DNA from: Brachypodium distachyon
Lineage: Eukaryota > Streptophyta > Magnoliopsida > Poales > Poaceae
Assembly: GCF_000005505.3 (NCBI RefSeq)
Contig: NC_016133.3
Span: 30,683,008-30,747,007 of the forward strand
Length of the DNA: 64,000 bases
Direction: 5' to 3'
Shown here: positions 23,761 through 35,598 of the stretch, in pieces
Layout of the letters: every line of letters begins with the position of its first letter
Position numbering within the stretch: the first letter of the stretch is position 1
Position numbers and translations under genes: made by a program
The notes under the pieces: generated by a model
Told to the model about the DNA's origin: nothing
The model's input: only the letters and a program-made list of their open reading frames with translations
Databases searched by the model: none

Positions 23761-24585
23761 TTGCTAGTGTGGGCGGCTCATGCGGCTTACTAAAACTTAA
23801 AAGGATAGTCCAGCTTATGCATGTTTGATCTTCTAACGTGATATTTGGAGAAAATCATATTGCTTTTATTTAGTATATATAATAGATATCAAGATGCGAA
23901 TGGGGCAGTTAGAGAAGTTTGCTTCAAAGATTTTTATGTAGTTTTCGGTTTATTCAAAATTATAATCATCATTTTAGTTATTTTCATCAATTGGAATTAC
24001 TGGGAAGATTGCTTGTTAGTCGATCTGCTGATTTGTGGGACGCGGGATCGATCTGGTATTGAATCCCATATAAAGAACTAAGGCCAAAATCTAACGTAAG
24101 TGCAGCAAAAAAAAAAGCTAATGTCCGTGGGAGCCTGGGAGGCGTGGGATTCGATCCCTGTGTACGAAACGATGGTTCCGTTTTAGCAGTTTTGTTTGCC
24201 AACGTAACATTTTTTTTTGGAACCCAACGTAAAATGTTAACATGGACTCTTAATCTCATATCCAACGGTTGAAAATAATTAGGATGGCGTGGATCAACGT
24301 GGAGGCTCCACTCGGTACCCTTCGTATTCCTTTTAGTATATAATAGATACTATATATTTACACCATCACACTTCTGTATTTCTGTTACTAGTTTACGTAC
24401 TAATCAAGCATTCAAGCTCCACGCACGCACTGTTGGCCGCTAATTCTCTGAACATGTCTCGCCATCTCCAGACATCCATCTCCAGAGAGAAAAACCCGCG
24501 GCTGCAACTCGATCTGGCGCGTACCAACGCTGCACGCGTAAAGCAGATTTCTTCAAGAGTTGGGACGAATATAAATTTGATCAGC

Positions 24586-27500
24586 TCAGGAGGCGTTGAA
24601 GGACCAGTCGTAGTCCTGGTACGCGATGCTGATCGGCCCGCCGTCGTTGAGGAGGTGCGTCAGGAGCCCGGCCTTGGCAGGGTCCAGGTAGTTGAGGATC
24701 CACCTGAGTATGTCCCTGTCCTGCCCGAAATCAGCGCTGTACCTGCAGAACAGACACAAAGCCCAAAAAATTAAAAATCCGTGTGATTGCCACGAGGAAC
24801 CACTCCATCGTGAAGCAGCAGCAGCCAGAGGGATGGAGGACTGAACCGATGGAACTCACCATTTGATGATCCTGGTGAGGTACACGGTGCGGGTCTCGAG
24901 GTCGACCTCCGCGCCGCCGTCGAGGAGGAACTCCCGCGCCGCGTGCCTAAGCTCCGGCTCCACGCCCTGCGTGGAGTAGAACCGCACCGTCGGGCTCGAC
25001 CGCGTCGCGGTGCACAGCGCGAAATGCACCAGCGGGTTCACCTTCCCCTCAGCCAGCTGCAAATCCAGCGCGGGCACGAGCATTCTTCAGTAATGTATTC
25101 ACATTTCATACGCCAACTGATATGGAATGGCCACTGAGGAGCTGCTGAGACGTGACGTACCTCGAGCCTCTTGTCGGAGGATGCCAAGGGCTTGACGATG
25201 GAGTAGGGCTGCCTGCGGTTGGCCCGGAGGACGCCGTTGGTGATGGTCGTCAGGGAGTAAGGGTACCCGCCGACGACGTACAGGAAGTCGGCGAAGAAGG
25301 ACCGCCGGTCCCCGATCCCCGGCGCCGCCGTCTGCGCGCCGCCGGCCCTGGCGACGACGGCGGCGTGGATGGCCATGGCGTTGTGCAGGTTGAGGAAGAA
25401 CGACAGCCGCTCGCCGGCCGGGAGCGCGAACACGTCGGCGCGCTGGAGGTCCTGCGCCAGGTTGGCGTACCTCCTGAACTCCTCGCTGGCGGCCACGCGG
25501 CCGTAGTCTAGGCGGCGCCGGTCGTCGGAGCCGTAGGCCTCGAGGATGGCCACCATGATCTTGGTCATCCTCTGGCCCACGCCGGCCGCCGGCTTCGGCT
25601 CGCCGTCGTTGGTGGCGCCCCTGAAGTTGTAGTACTTGGGCACGGCCGGGTCGTGCTCCAGGAACCGGTACAGGTTCTGCCCGCCGTCCTCGAAGTCGTT
25701 CTCTCTGCACGCCAACAAGGCACATCCAGGAATTTATTGGTGAATCCATCCATGAAGAAACACCGCATTGTGAATTTGCGATTACAGGCAGAACTGTGTA
25801 CTGAACTACTGAAGGTGGAATGGGAGTAGATGGTTGATGATGCGGACGCAGTAATTACCTGAAGACATGGTGGATGAAGTGCTTTCTCGCAAGTTCTTTG
25901 CCGATTTCCACAGCCTACATACAGGTAATAAAAATAATTTTCTAATACAACACAGGTAATAAAATAAAGTTGCACATCTTAACACTGGAGGCAGGGAAAA
26001 TGAATGGATAATCTGGTCCGGACATTGGCATGCTGCGCAAATGAATTACTCCTATGTTTTACTCCAACGCGAAAACAAGTATTCTACTCGTAGTAGTGCT
26101 TAAACAAGTAGCAGGACATAATTATGTCATACTCCAACGCTAACTAAACTGCACAAGCTTAGACCGTTGAATCGATCGCTTGCGCGTGAAGGACCAGCCG
26201 TTCCTATCCAAATCCATAAGACAAAACACGAAATATTCTACGTACCGAATATGCATCAAGGTTTCTCCAAGGTGCGACGAAGACTACGTACGACGGCGAC
26301 AGATACGCTGGCACTAGTCAAAAATTGGGCGAGGAAATCAGGGGAACGCATGCACTAGATCCTGCTCCAGTTGGGTCGGTCGTTAACCACCAAGAACCAG
26401 TGGATCACACGACTTCTTTCGGTCGTTCACTCCACTAATCGCGACCCGACATTAAATCTCCACCACACCACGAGTCCACGACCGATCAAGATCTTATCTT
26501 CCAGCACGCAGGCCAATCAGGGAAGTACTACTAGTACCCACGAACTACTCGCGAACATTGCACTAAGAGAAGGCACTGAGTAGCGTCGTCCGATGGTCAG
26601 CAAACGTGGTCGGCACAAAATCTCGCTCTGGGGAATTTAAGCACGACGAGTTCAATTATCCGAGCCAGAACCGTCAAGTGGAGAACGTGTCAGGGCCCAT
26701 TTGCAAGTGTCTTGCGTGCACATAGCTTTCGACGCCGATCGATCGGATTATTAGTTTACGGCGCACCCGGCTACGGACGAACTCGTCAACCGCCGCCATC
26801 TCGTGAGCTCATCGCCGAGAACAAAACGAAACCAACACGTGGCAGCGAGCGCCAACATATGCGTCTGTGCAACGACGAGCCGGCCTCGGGACCGAGACGG
26901 CAGGTGAGGTCGTTTGCGGCGCGGGAAAAATAGCGAGGGCCGATCCGGCAAGGCAGCACACAACGCTCCCCCACGGCCACAGACACGCCGGGCGCGCGTG
27001 ATCCTAGGAGCGGTTGCATCCGGGCCCTCGCTTTCGCTGCAATATCTATTATTTCCCCGTCCATGGTTCCAAACCTAAGCCCGCCTCTGGAGATATGCTT
27101 TATGTACCGTCTTTAGGATGTAAGTACCACCCGTGCTGCAGTTTAGGGACGGCATTGCTGGCAAACATGGCAGCTTTGGCATTTCCTCACCTAAATCAAT
27201 GTACAAATTCAATTTCTCCTCTTTTAATTAAGCATGACTTAAATGTACTCCTTAGTAAGTTTTCTACAAATAACATGGTTAATGCAATGCGAGGATTCGA
27301 GCTGATTGTAGATGTAGATTTAGTGAAGATGGTTTGAAAAAAGAAAAACGCCGATCGATGTGCAAGATCAAGTTTTGCCTAAGTTTATTACCCGTCGACC
27401 ATGATGCGAGCACCGATCGATGTGCATGCCCCATAAACAAAACTACTACTAGCAGTAACTCGTTGACACCGAAATGACATTCTTCCCCAACTTTCCTTGA

Positions 27501-28776
27501 CTATTTCGAATCAAGCCAATTTAGTCCAAAACTACTGTAACCATTCTTGCGCAGATAAATGTTACGATCCTAATAAGAAGCGCAAAGTCAAACGTAGAAG
27601 CAGTAATAATAATCTAGCACGACTTACCTTCTTCCTGCTGCATTCCAAGTGGTTCACTATGCCGTCGACCATGTCGGCGCCGGAGAAGCAGTTCTTGACG
27701 AGCTTCACCCTGACGAACCGGTCCTGTATAGGCAGCCGGTGCCGGAGCACCCTGACGATGCCCACCATGGCGTCCTCCCTCTCCTCCTCTCTCTCCACAT
27801 CGAACCCGTACACGGGCACCCGCGGCGCCGCGTCGGGGCACCGCCTCCCGGCGAGGTCGCGCACGCGGCGCTCGAACTGGCCGCTGTTGCGCAGCGAGTT
27901 GAGCACGACCAGCCCGCCGAGGAGCTTCTCGTTGAGGAAGATCTGGGGCACGCGCGCCGCGGCGCCGGCCCGGGACGCGAGATCGGGCTCCCGCTCCGGG
28001 AACACGTCGAGGTTGATCTCCACGTAGGGCAGGCCGGACTGGCGGAAGAAGGCGCGCACGGCGGCGCAGTCGCGGCAGCCGGACCGGGAGAAGAAGCTGA
28101 CCCGGCCCTTGATGTGGCTGATGCCCGCCGCCGGGAAGGAGGAGTACCCGTCGTCCTCGTCCGCGTCGGCCGCGATGGCCTCCTTGAGGCGGACGGTGAC
28201 CTTCACGTTGGGCAGGTGGATCTCCTGCACGCCGTAGCTGTTTTCCTTGTCCGCCGGCGGCGCCGAGGTTTCCTTGAGCGAGGAGATGCGGCGGTTGATG
28301 GCCGAGGACAGCACGTCGCGCCGATCGCGGAAGAACCGCCCGATGGACGCCACGTCCACGACGCCCGCCGAGGCGGAGTTTGCGGAGGCGGACCGCTCGA
28401 TGGGGATGGGCGTGGGCGTCCGCTCTTCTTCTTCGTCATCGGCATACCCGCGGTGGGGCGCCGCGGGCGTCGAGACAGCCCGGGTCAGACCCGGCGGCGC
28501 CTCCGGCTGCGGCAGGTGCGGCGGCGGCCGGAGCACCACTCCTTGCATCATCTTCCGCGCGTAGTACACGTCCTCCTCCTCCTCGCCGCCGTCCGCCGCC
28601 GCCGCTGGCCGGGGCTGCAGGCCTCGGATCTCCTGCGGCAGAGCGCGCGCCTGGACGACCCCGTCGTCCGCCAGATCCTCCGGCGGGGCGGCAGCGAGGT
28701 GGGGGGGCGCGGCATCGAGGCGGACGCCGTGGTGGTGGGGCGCGAGCGGCATGGCCACGAGGGTCTCCTCTCCCAT
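24586..28776 (-). CDS. Glutaredoxin-DEP-DUF547 fusion protein
   Basis: Predicted plant-specific redox protein of unknown role. Five exons (28776-27628, 25914-25859, 25704-25161, 25056-24860, 24742-24586) give 2103 bases, 700 residues; every junction is GT-AG and the phases agree. Residues 1-220 are low-complexity, acidic and Pro-rich. A glutaredoxin-like domain spans about 224-311, with CRDC (Cys234, Cys237) and a cis-proline in RVPQIF. A DEP domain covers about 336-405 across introns 1-2. A C-terminal DUF547 domain has the FFLNLHNAMAIH core (about 503-514) and ends QDYDWSFNAS. I chose the ATG at 28776 because the protein reads MGEETL; an in-frame ATG at 28878 would add 34 residues and cannot be excluded. 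No signal peptide or membrane segment. The same domain order is known in plants (Arabidopsis AT4G08550, from memory). Intron 1 (1.7 kb) holds no recognised gene. Confidence 0.9.
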
Positions 28777-31496
28777 GCCTCGTGGTGGTCTGGGTTTTAC
28801 GAAGGGGGATGAGCCGAGCCGAGCCGAACGGAACGAGAAGGCAACGGTATCTTTTTTTCCTTTTCCTCTGCTCCGCAACGGGATCGGGATTTGGGATCTC
28901 GTCGTGAGTGCGAGGGGAGCGAGGAGGGAGGAAGGGGGTTTAAGAACGGTCGGGCTATGTACGTATCAGCGGATCGCGACGGACCGGGTGACACGGGACG
29001 GTCGATGGATGACACGTGGGCCCGTGGGGCAGCCGTGAAGTGCGGGAAGGGTTCAAAGTGCCAAGGGGAGAGCATGCAGAAGAAGAAGTCAGGTCGGGGT
29101 GATGGATGGAGAGAGACCGAGCCAGCCACCGTCCGTTTTGCCGATTTGGGTTGGTTTCTTTCGTTTTCCGGTGGGTTTTCGTTCTGCCGTGTACGATCGG
29201 CACGAGCTTCTCCGGCCGTCGTGCCCGGTGGAATCCACTCGAGTTGACCTCGCGCCAGGCACACGAGTCAAGTGAGCTGTCTGTGGAAGACAGAAAAAAA
29301 GGAAAGCTAGTTTAGGCACGACTAGACGAGCGTCCATTGGAGTTTGGACCGGATCACACTTGAGGTCCTGACTGCTCAGCGCCGCTGCCTTGCCTCACCA
29401 CTCAGAACATAGGACATCAGGTTCCTGCGAACTACCGTCCGTTTCCTGACCGTCCCCGATCGGCACAGTTGGACGCTTGATCCGGCGGTTACCCGAAGGC
29501 CAGCCGCGGCGAACAGCGTACCGCCAAAGGCGTAGGACACATGTGCGCCGTGGTATATCCGGCGAAAGCGACGGATTTCCATCGTCGAAACATTGAAGAA
29601 ATCGCCGGCATCCGATCCTCCTCCTCTATCGGCCTCATCGAAGCCCTGGACGCATAGCGCGAGAAGTGATTAAAAAAGTCTTCTCTGACACGTCAGTAGA
29701 TACACGGCTGCAACGACCGTGTCCAGGTGCTCGTGCCATTGGGTTCCCATCCAGATCCAGGTTAAACGCTACTGACAGCTTGACCCTTTCAAGAGTCGCA
29801 TTTTATATCGCTAACCATCGTGGCATCATGGGGAATTTTCTTTACTTCCACCAATCTAATCCCTATCCGTCTCACAGACGAACGAATAGTTCCAAGAATT
29901 ATCCACCCACGGAACTCATGACTTCCGGCTGACTCACTTGTCACGTACAAAAGTCTAACAGTTACGTACTCGCGCGCATGCATGCTCCCTGTTAGATCTG
30001 ACCTGATGATACCGACCGGTGATCACCCAGCAAAAGCCAGCTGCTTCGTCGAACCGTCCCATTTTCAGGAATGACAAGGATTCACATTTTTCACAGCATT
30101 TTTATAAGAAACTTTTACCCGGTTTGTAAGCTAAGAGTTGTTGGAAAATAGAAGCGTTTTCGGGACCATTTCAACGGAAAGACAGAAAAAAGTTGCACAA
30201 TCGCCTGAGGCCTGACCTGACCTGCTTTGCATGCGTGCGCAAGAACGGTTCAAGTTTCACACCTGGTTTCGACGTCACCATTACACATGTGTGGCTGCTG
30301 GTTCAACGCGCATGTGATTAACCAAATGGAAACAGCTCTGTGATCTCCGCATTTTACTTGGGGTTTCCATGTTTCGTGATGATTTCTTTTTGCTTACCAA
30401 TGAGAGGACCGTTTTGATTTGGTTTCAGTTGCCAAGTGGAAGTTTTGTGTACGATGATGCGTCGGAACTCTTTCCACACGGCGATATTGGCGATACTTGT
30501 CCCGAGAGTATGACATTAGGAAGGCTGCTGGACTGATGAAGCAAAATATGGTCCACAAATATTAGTATGGTCCGTCCTTTTGACAAGAAGCGCTTCGTTA
30601 TAACCTGGTAAATTCGCAGATTTATCACGAATCGTTGTCTATTGTACATGTGTGCTGATTGGCAAGCTCACTGGTATGGTTTCGAAACGTGTACGTGTAC
30701 ACATCTTCGTTGTACTTGAACAAAAGAGTACAAAGTTACGGTGATCGAGATCGTGGGTCAAGCTGAAGACACTTTATTGTCACCTATTTATTCTCTCTTT
30801 TAAAAAGAAAATAAAATCCGTGGTGTATTCCCATGTACTTGGACCATATCTTTATCAACCAAAAATCATATGCAGAGACTTCGAAAGACATGGCCAAGCA
30901 CATCAATAATGTTCGGATACACCCGCGAAAACGATCGTAACGTGTAATGGGTACCCACAAGACTCGTAACAAGTAATGGATGCTCATAAGACAGCAGCAC
31001 GAACCCAGAAGCTATACGAGTATCAGCACGAGTCGGTATGTCATGCTCAGCACTCAGCAGTGAAGGATATGTGGATCTGCTATCTCATTTCTAAGTGAGA
31101 TAAATAAAGTACGAGCCACGTCTCATATTCAACATTATGTTGATCTACTATCTCATCTTTATGGTACCGTTGGTACCTTCCTATACAATTCAGTTTTTAA
31201 TAAACACATCTTCCTTTCCTGGCTAGCAAGATTTAAAAGAGACCCACACAAAATGATGGCAGTCATATCACAAGTACAAAGCGTGGGCATTTAACATAAA
31301 AACACGAGAAAATGAGGGCAACCAAAAGAGGCATGTAATTGATGCAAAATTCCACCAACATATCGGATGACATTCGCGGACATGACAAAACCGGACCACT
31401 GGCTTGAATAAGGTAGGTCAGAGTTCTTAAAAGGGGACGTCTCTAATGGCACCACTTAACTTATAACCCTTCACAACAGTAAACATGCAGCAAAAA
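28777..31496. other. Intergenic region between the glutaredoxin-DUF547 gene and BTF3
   Basis: The right part of the first 300 bp should hold the 5' leader and promoter of the glutaredoxin-DUF547 gene, with no clear TATA box. The rest, to the BTF3 stop, shows no recognisable gene, RNA gene or complete transposon. Confidence 0.5.
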
Positions 31497-33012
31497 TCAC
31501 GACTCTATCTTCTTCTCTTCTGCCTTCTTCTCTTCTGCGGCCTCTTCAAATGTCTCTCCAGGGACAAGCTCAGGAACATCATCATCATCATCAGCCTGAG
31601 CAGCACCTGCACTGGCACCAGCCTCAATGCCAGAAACACCACCAGGGACCTGCTTTTGGAATTGCTCTGCAAGCCTCCGCAGGTTGTCCAAGTTGTCAGG
31701 ACCTGGACAGGAGGATCAGTTTTAGCAAGCAAATGTTATTTATTTGAGAAGATTCAATTTGTAGTAAATAGTATAATGCTAGAGGTGCCAAGGGTAAAAG
31801 ACAACAGGTGACATATTACTTTCCTACTCTTAACTTTGAATCTGATCTGTTTATGAACACTAAATAGACATACCAAGTTGATTGATAATTGACGGCAGCA
31901 GATCTTGCAGTTCTGTCCAAATTAAAAAAAGTTAGCATAAGAATACTGTTGCTCACATGTGAAGAAAAAGATACGGAGTAACTAATTTGGAGAACATTCC
32001 ATTATTCCTATGGATAAAGATATGTGAACCACAAAAATGCTGCAGATATGTCAGCCGATATTAAAACACGCATCATTATCGAATTCAAGTACAAAGCACA
32101 ATTTTTTGAGAGATCAGAGAGCCAATATAATGATCAAAGCCAAAAGATAAATGGCATATTGAAGGAAAAAACATACTTTTTGTCTGTGGAGTTCCACTGA
32201 CCACCCATGTATTAGCACCAATTGAAGCTTGCACTGGAAGGAAACCAAACAGAATGTAAGAAGCGGAAAAGTAATCCCGAACAGTGATTGTTTACACTTT
32301 ATTGTCAAAGAAACTCACCTTTAGGATTCAGAAACTGAATAACCACATCATCCTTAAAGATGTTGACCTCTTCAATACCAGGGATAGTGTTCACTCCTAC
32401 TCTTTTCAGGGTGCTCTGGAGCCTTTTGTCATCTGTGGTCGTAGTCTTGTGGACAGCCTTCTTCTTCCTGCACCAATGCAAAGCTCGATATAACAATATA
32501 CCAACGAGGTTTAAAGTTTGCAAGCATCATGCTGGTCTAAATATCATCAGTAGCACATATGATATGACATTAGGAGTACGCTTAGATGCTAACTTGCTCC
32601 CTAAGGAGTCCACAAGTGAGAGTATCTAACATCACTTGTGTAATGCTTTAATTGTCAGGTTATACCGCCTCAAGTTTTCTGACTAGAACATAGTGAATGA
32701 AAAAGGCAGGGTATATGAATTTATAGAAGGAACTTACAATCACACAGTATCGCATAAATGTTTAGCATGGACAGTATGGCAAGAACAAAGGAAGAAGGAA
32801 TACTGTGCATAGCACTGTTACGAAATATATGTCAAAATGCAGAGAGCTTAAGAGTGATGTAAACATACAGCAAAAACATTAAGGATCATCAACACATAAC
32901 CGTGAACATATCATCTCGAACATGTAGAAGAAAAGAACAAGCACCTGCGCATGCTACCCTTTCCCCCAGTGCGTACGGCACCTGCCATCTTCTTGAGCTT
33001 TTCAACATTCAT
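31497..33012 (-). CDS. BTF3: Nascent polypeptide-associated complex subunit beta (BTF3)
   Basis: Beta subunit of NAC, a ribosome-bound cytosolic heterodimer that shields emerging nascent chains; also called basic transcription factor 3. Five coding exons (33012-32945, 32467-32319, 32233-32177, 31912-31874, 31702-31497) give 519 bases, 172 residues. The N-terminus [20 protein letters not shown] and the RRKKK ribosome-binding motif (22-26) are classic. The NAC domain follows (about 35-100), with [14 protein letters not shown] and [13 protein letters not shown]. The tail is acidic ([23 protein letters not shown]). Every intron is GT-AG with consistent phase. The ATG follows directly on an acceptor (CAG at 33013-33015), so a 952-bp intron separates the 5' leader exon (from 33965 upward) from the start codon. 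A Tourist-like MITE sits in that intron. No defects. Confidence 0.96.
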
Positions 33013-33052
33013 CTGCATGGGAGACAAATAAAAATCACTACAAGTTCTTTAA

Positions 33053-33252
33053 GGCCTTGTTTGGTTGGGCTTAAAACTGCTTTCTGACTTTTGGCTTATA
33101 AGCCACAAATCGGCTTTGGCTTTTGGCATTTGACTTGATATTGTCGGATGATGGTATAAGCAAAAACCAAAGTGAAAAGCACCTATTTAGATGCTTTCGT
33201 GGCTTATAAGCCGAAAGTCAAAAGGCAGTTTTAACCCCAACCAAACAGGCCC
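33053..33252. mobile_element. Tourist-like (PIF/Harbinger) MITE, 200 bp
   Basis: TIRs GGCCTTGTTTGGTTGGG and inverted CCCCAACCAAACAGGCCC are flanked by TAA at 33050-33052 and 33253-33255, the three-base target of PIF/Harbinger elements. Internally GGCTTATAAGCC-type palindromes repeat. It lies in the leader intron of the BTF3 gene. Confidence 0.8.
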
Positions 33253-33964
33253 TAAGTTATGCAACAGACAGGCCATCCTAACATTACATAGAGCAAGTAA
33301 CAGAAAATATGGAAATTAATAACTAGCATGAATAGCGCAAACAAGTAAACAGGCTAACCACATCAGGTTCAAACAAGTAACGAATGCTTCCTCACTAAAT
33401 ACCAATACAAACTCCAGCTGACACGGCAGAACCAGGCACATATATTGTTAATATGGTAATATCACTACTCTGCTGAAGCAAATAATAGCCAGCTCCAACA
33501 AGCAAAACTCTCGATTTAGCTGATACTTGTTACGGTAGAAAAGTCTAATAATCAAACCTATTGACCCATTTCTGATAAGAACACAATTGTAATACAGCTC
33601 CAGTCCTCTAACACCTCACCATCAGAAAATCAGTACCAGACTAAGCCCATCCAGCACGCGCCTTAATATGACACGTTAAATATCTAACAGAAAAAAGAAT
33701 GACATCACTAAAAGTAACGAAGTTGCTAAACAGATACCGCGGAAGCGCCACTTCTAGATTCGATCATAAATCCATCAACGAAAACAGCCCATCGGTTCGG
33801 GTCGCATCGCACGACCCAAATCTCACGAGGGCGGCGCGCACCTACCTAAGCCAAGCTAGCAAAAGCACAGATCCAGTCGCTCCTAGACCAAACAAAACCG
33901 CGCAAAACACAGCTACCTGACGCGAGGAAGGTGAAGCCGCTAGTGGCAGACGGGAGCAGCTCAC

Positions 33965-34192
33965 CTTGGCTGGGGTCGGCGGCGGCGCCCGCGGCGGCGC
34001 GTGGGGAGGAGGGGATTAGGAAGGGGAGACCCTTGGAGAGGGGGAACGGATAGGACTCGGGACGGGAGGCTGCCTGGGTGGGTGCTCGCTGCGAGCCCTT
34101 TTTAGTTTTAGGGTTTTAACCCCAGGGAAATCCTGGCCGTCGGATCCGCGACGGGCGGGTGCGGCGGCGGGGTGATTGAAGGGGTTTGGGCT
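33965..34192 (-). promoter_or_regulatory. BTF3 leader exon and promoter
   Basis: A GTGAGC donor at 33964-33959 marks the end of a non-coding first exon (33965 to roughly 34100). Upstream are a telo-box (AAAACCCTA on the minus strand, 34109-34117) and a site II-like TGGGCT at 34187-34192. These are shared with the eS17 promoter and fit a translation-linked gene. The MULE at 34283 starts less than 100 bp further upstream, so the promoter is short or partly displaced. Confidence 0.6.
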
Positions 34193-34573
34193 CGGCGTTC
34201 GGACTTCCGGTGCGTGAGCCAGTGCGGGTGCGCCTGTGCTGCGTCACGGTCGTTCCGATCGACAGCCTAGCCGATTGAGGAAGAGAAAAGTTCATTTTAA
34301 ACCTTAAACTCGTACGGATTCGCTGAATCAAACCCTGACCTTTTAATTCCTGATTTTCGAAACCTGATCTATCTAATCCCGGTTAATTAACCCTCTAATC
34401 CCGATTTAAGCCGTTTGGACGCGCCTGGATTATGACGTGGCATGGGATTCGCTGAATCAGCTCTGCATGTGGGTCCTACGCGGCCCCTTTCCTTCATACC
34501 CGTTCATCCTGAAGGAAAATGGGGATTAAAACTAGGGTTCGCGGCAGGAGGCAACCGCCTACAGGAGAAGGCG

Positions 34574-35043
34574 ATGTCGACCTCGTCCGTTGCTGCCTCG
34601 CCGCAGGGTGGTAGCCGGTGGAAAAGAGTAGCCGGGATTGAGGGAGAAGGTCGCCGGTGCCGTATCGCGAGAATCCGATGGCATACGAGACCGCCAGGTT
34701 CTGCTACTGCGGGAGTAAAGCTCTGCGATGGATATCATGGAGCCCGCAGAACCCTGGGAGGAGGTACGCCTGCGTGGATGCACTGGTAAGTTCTGATCTT
34801 TCCTCCGTCCATTGTTCACAAGAGTTATTATTCTCTGTTCTTATTTTGTGTTCTTATCTCTGTTCTTATCTCTGTCTTTATGCTCTGTTCTTTTTTACAG
34901 GGAACAGATGGCCGGATGGATGTGCGTATTATGATTGGCATGATGAAGCAAGCACACCATTTCTCCACAAATTGCTTGTTGATCTCTGTGATGCCGTCTT
35001 CAAGAAGAATGCAGAGAAAATGGACCGAATACTGAGAGTCTAG
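34574..35043 (+). pseudogene. GRF-type zinc-finger protein of the MULE
   Basis: A small protein of the GRF zinc-finger type, common in grass repeats; its function in transposition is unknown. Exon 1 starts at the ATG at 34574 (MSTSSVAASPQGG) and ends at 34785 before GTAAGT; exon 2 begins at 34901 after TTTTTTACAG. The zinc-ligand pattern is visible as FCYCG, GRRYAC and GCAYYDW, followed by a helical tail (LLVDLCDAVFKKNAEKMDRI). The three blocks are not in one frame. A shift is needed near 34645-34657 between the N-terminus and the CYC block, and another near 34901-34925 before GCAYYDW. Either the copy is broken or unseen alternative splice sites exist; I favour broken. Confidence 0.65.
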
Positions 35044-35340
35044 CGCTGAAGGATGCAGAAATAGATGCATTGCAGAAGCTTGTGTATGAAAAGGATTGTG
35101 CAATTGATGCCTTATTAAAAATTAGAGAAAAATAGGTCATGTGATGCACTGATGTATGCAATGGCCATATTTGTGTCAGGTTATCTACTTGCATTTCCGA
35201 TGCACTGATGCAGATTCAAGTTGTAATGAAATGCATTGCTATAAGTTTATATATAAGAGATCTCTATATGTATAATGCACTGATGTTTATATGGTTCTCG
35301 GTTGCATAATTTTGTTTGCTTTTATCTGAATTTTGACAGA

Positions 35341-35344
<4 letters not shown>

Positions 35345-35412
<68 letters not shown>
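35345..35412 (+). repeat. (CA)n(TA)n microsatellite
   Basis: A CA run passes through ATAG into a TA run, located between the 3' ends of the two convergent MULE genes. Confidence 0.95.
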
Positions 35413-35414
<2 letters not shown>

Positions 35415-35598
35415 TAGAAAGACATGACAGAATGGCATTGAACTCATTTATCTCCTTGCATAACAAGCAGCACACATAAAACCAAAAGCAGCATGTTTGT
35501 CCTTGCATGACAACCAGCACACACTAAATCAGGACACATAAAACCAGGTATCAGCAAACAACCATTCCAGCACACATCAAGTCTCAGGTTCACACAGA

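Larger units (their letters stand above)
20466..24585. other. Intergenic region with old repeats
   Basis: No gene is recognised. It holds a diverged dispersed repeat (20690-20890 and 23543-23760), a 221-bp tandem duplication (21903-22371) and AT-rich DNA. The ORFs here are short, with no domain. Confidence 0.5.

Noticed and set aside
24100..24200. GGATTCGATCCC resembling a tRNA B-box
   Set aside because: No A-box at the right distance and no cloverleaf could be drawn.
27649..28812. 387-codon ORF on the plus strand
   Set aside because: It is the antisense shadow of exon 1 of the glutaredoxin-DEP-DUF547 gene, opened by high GC; no domain.
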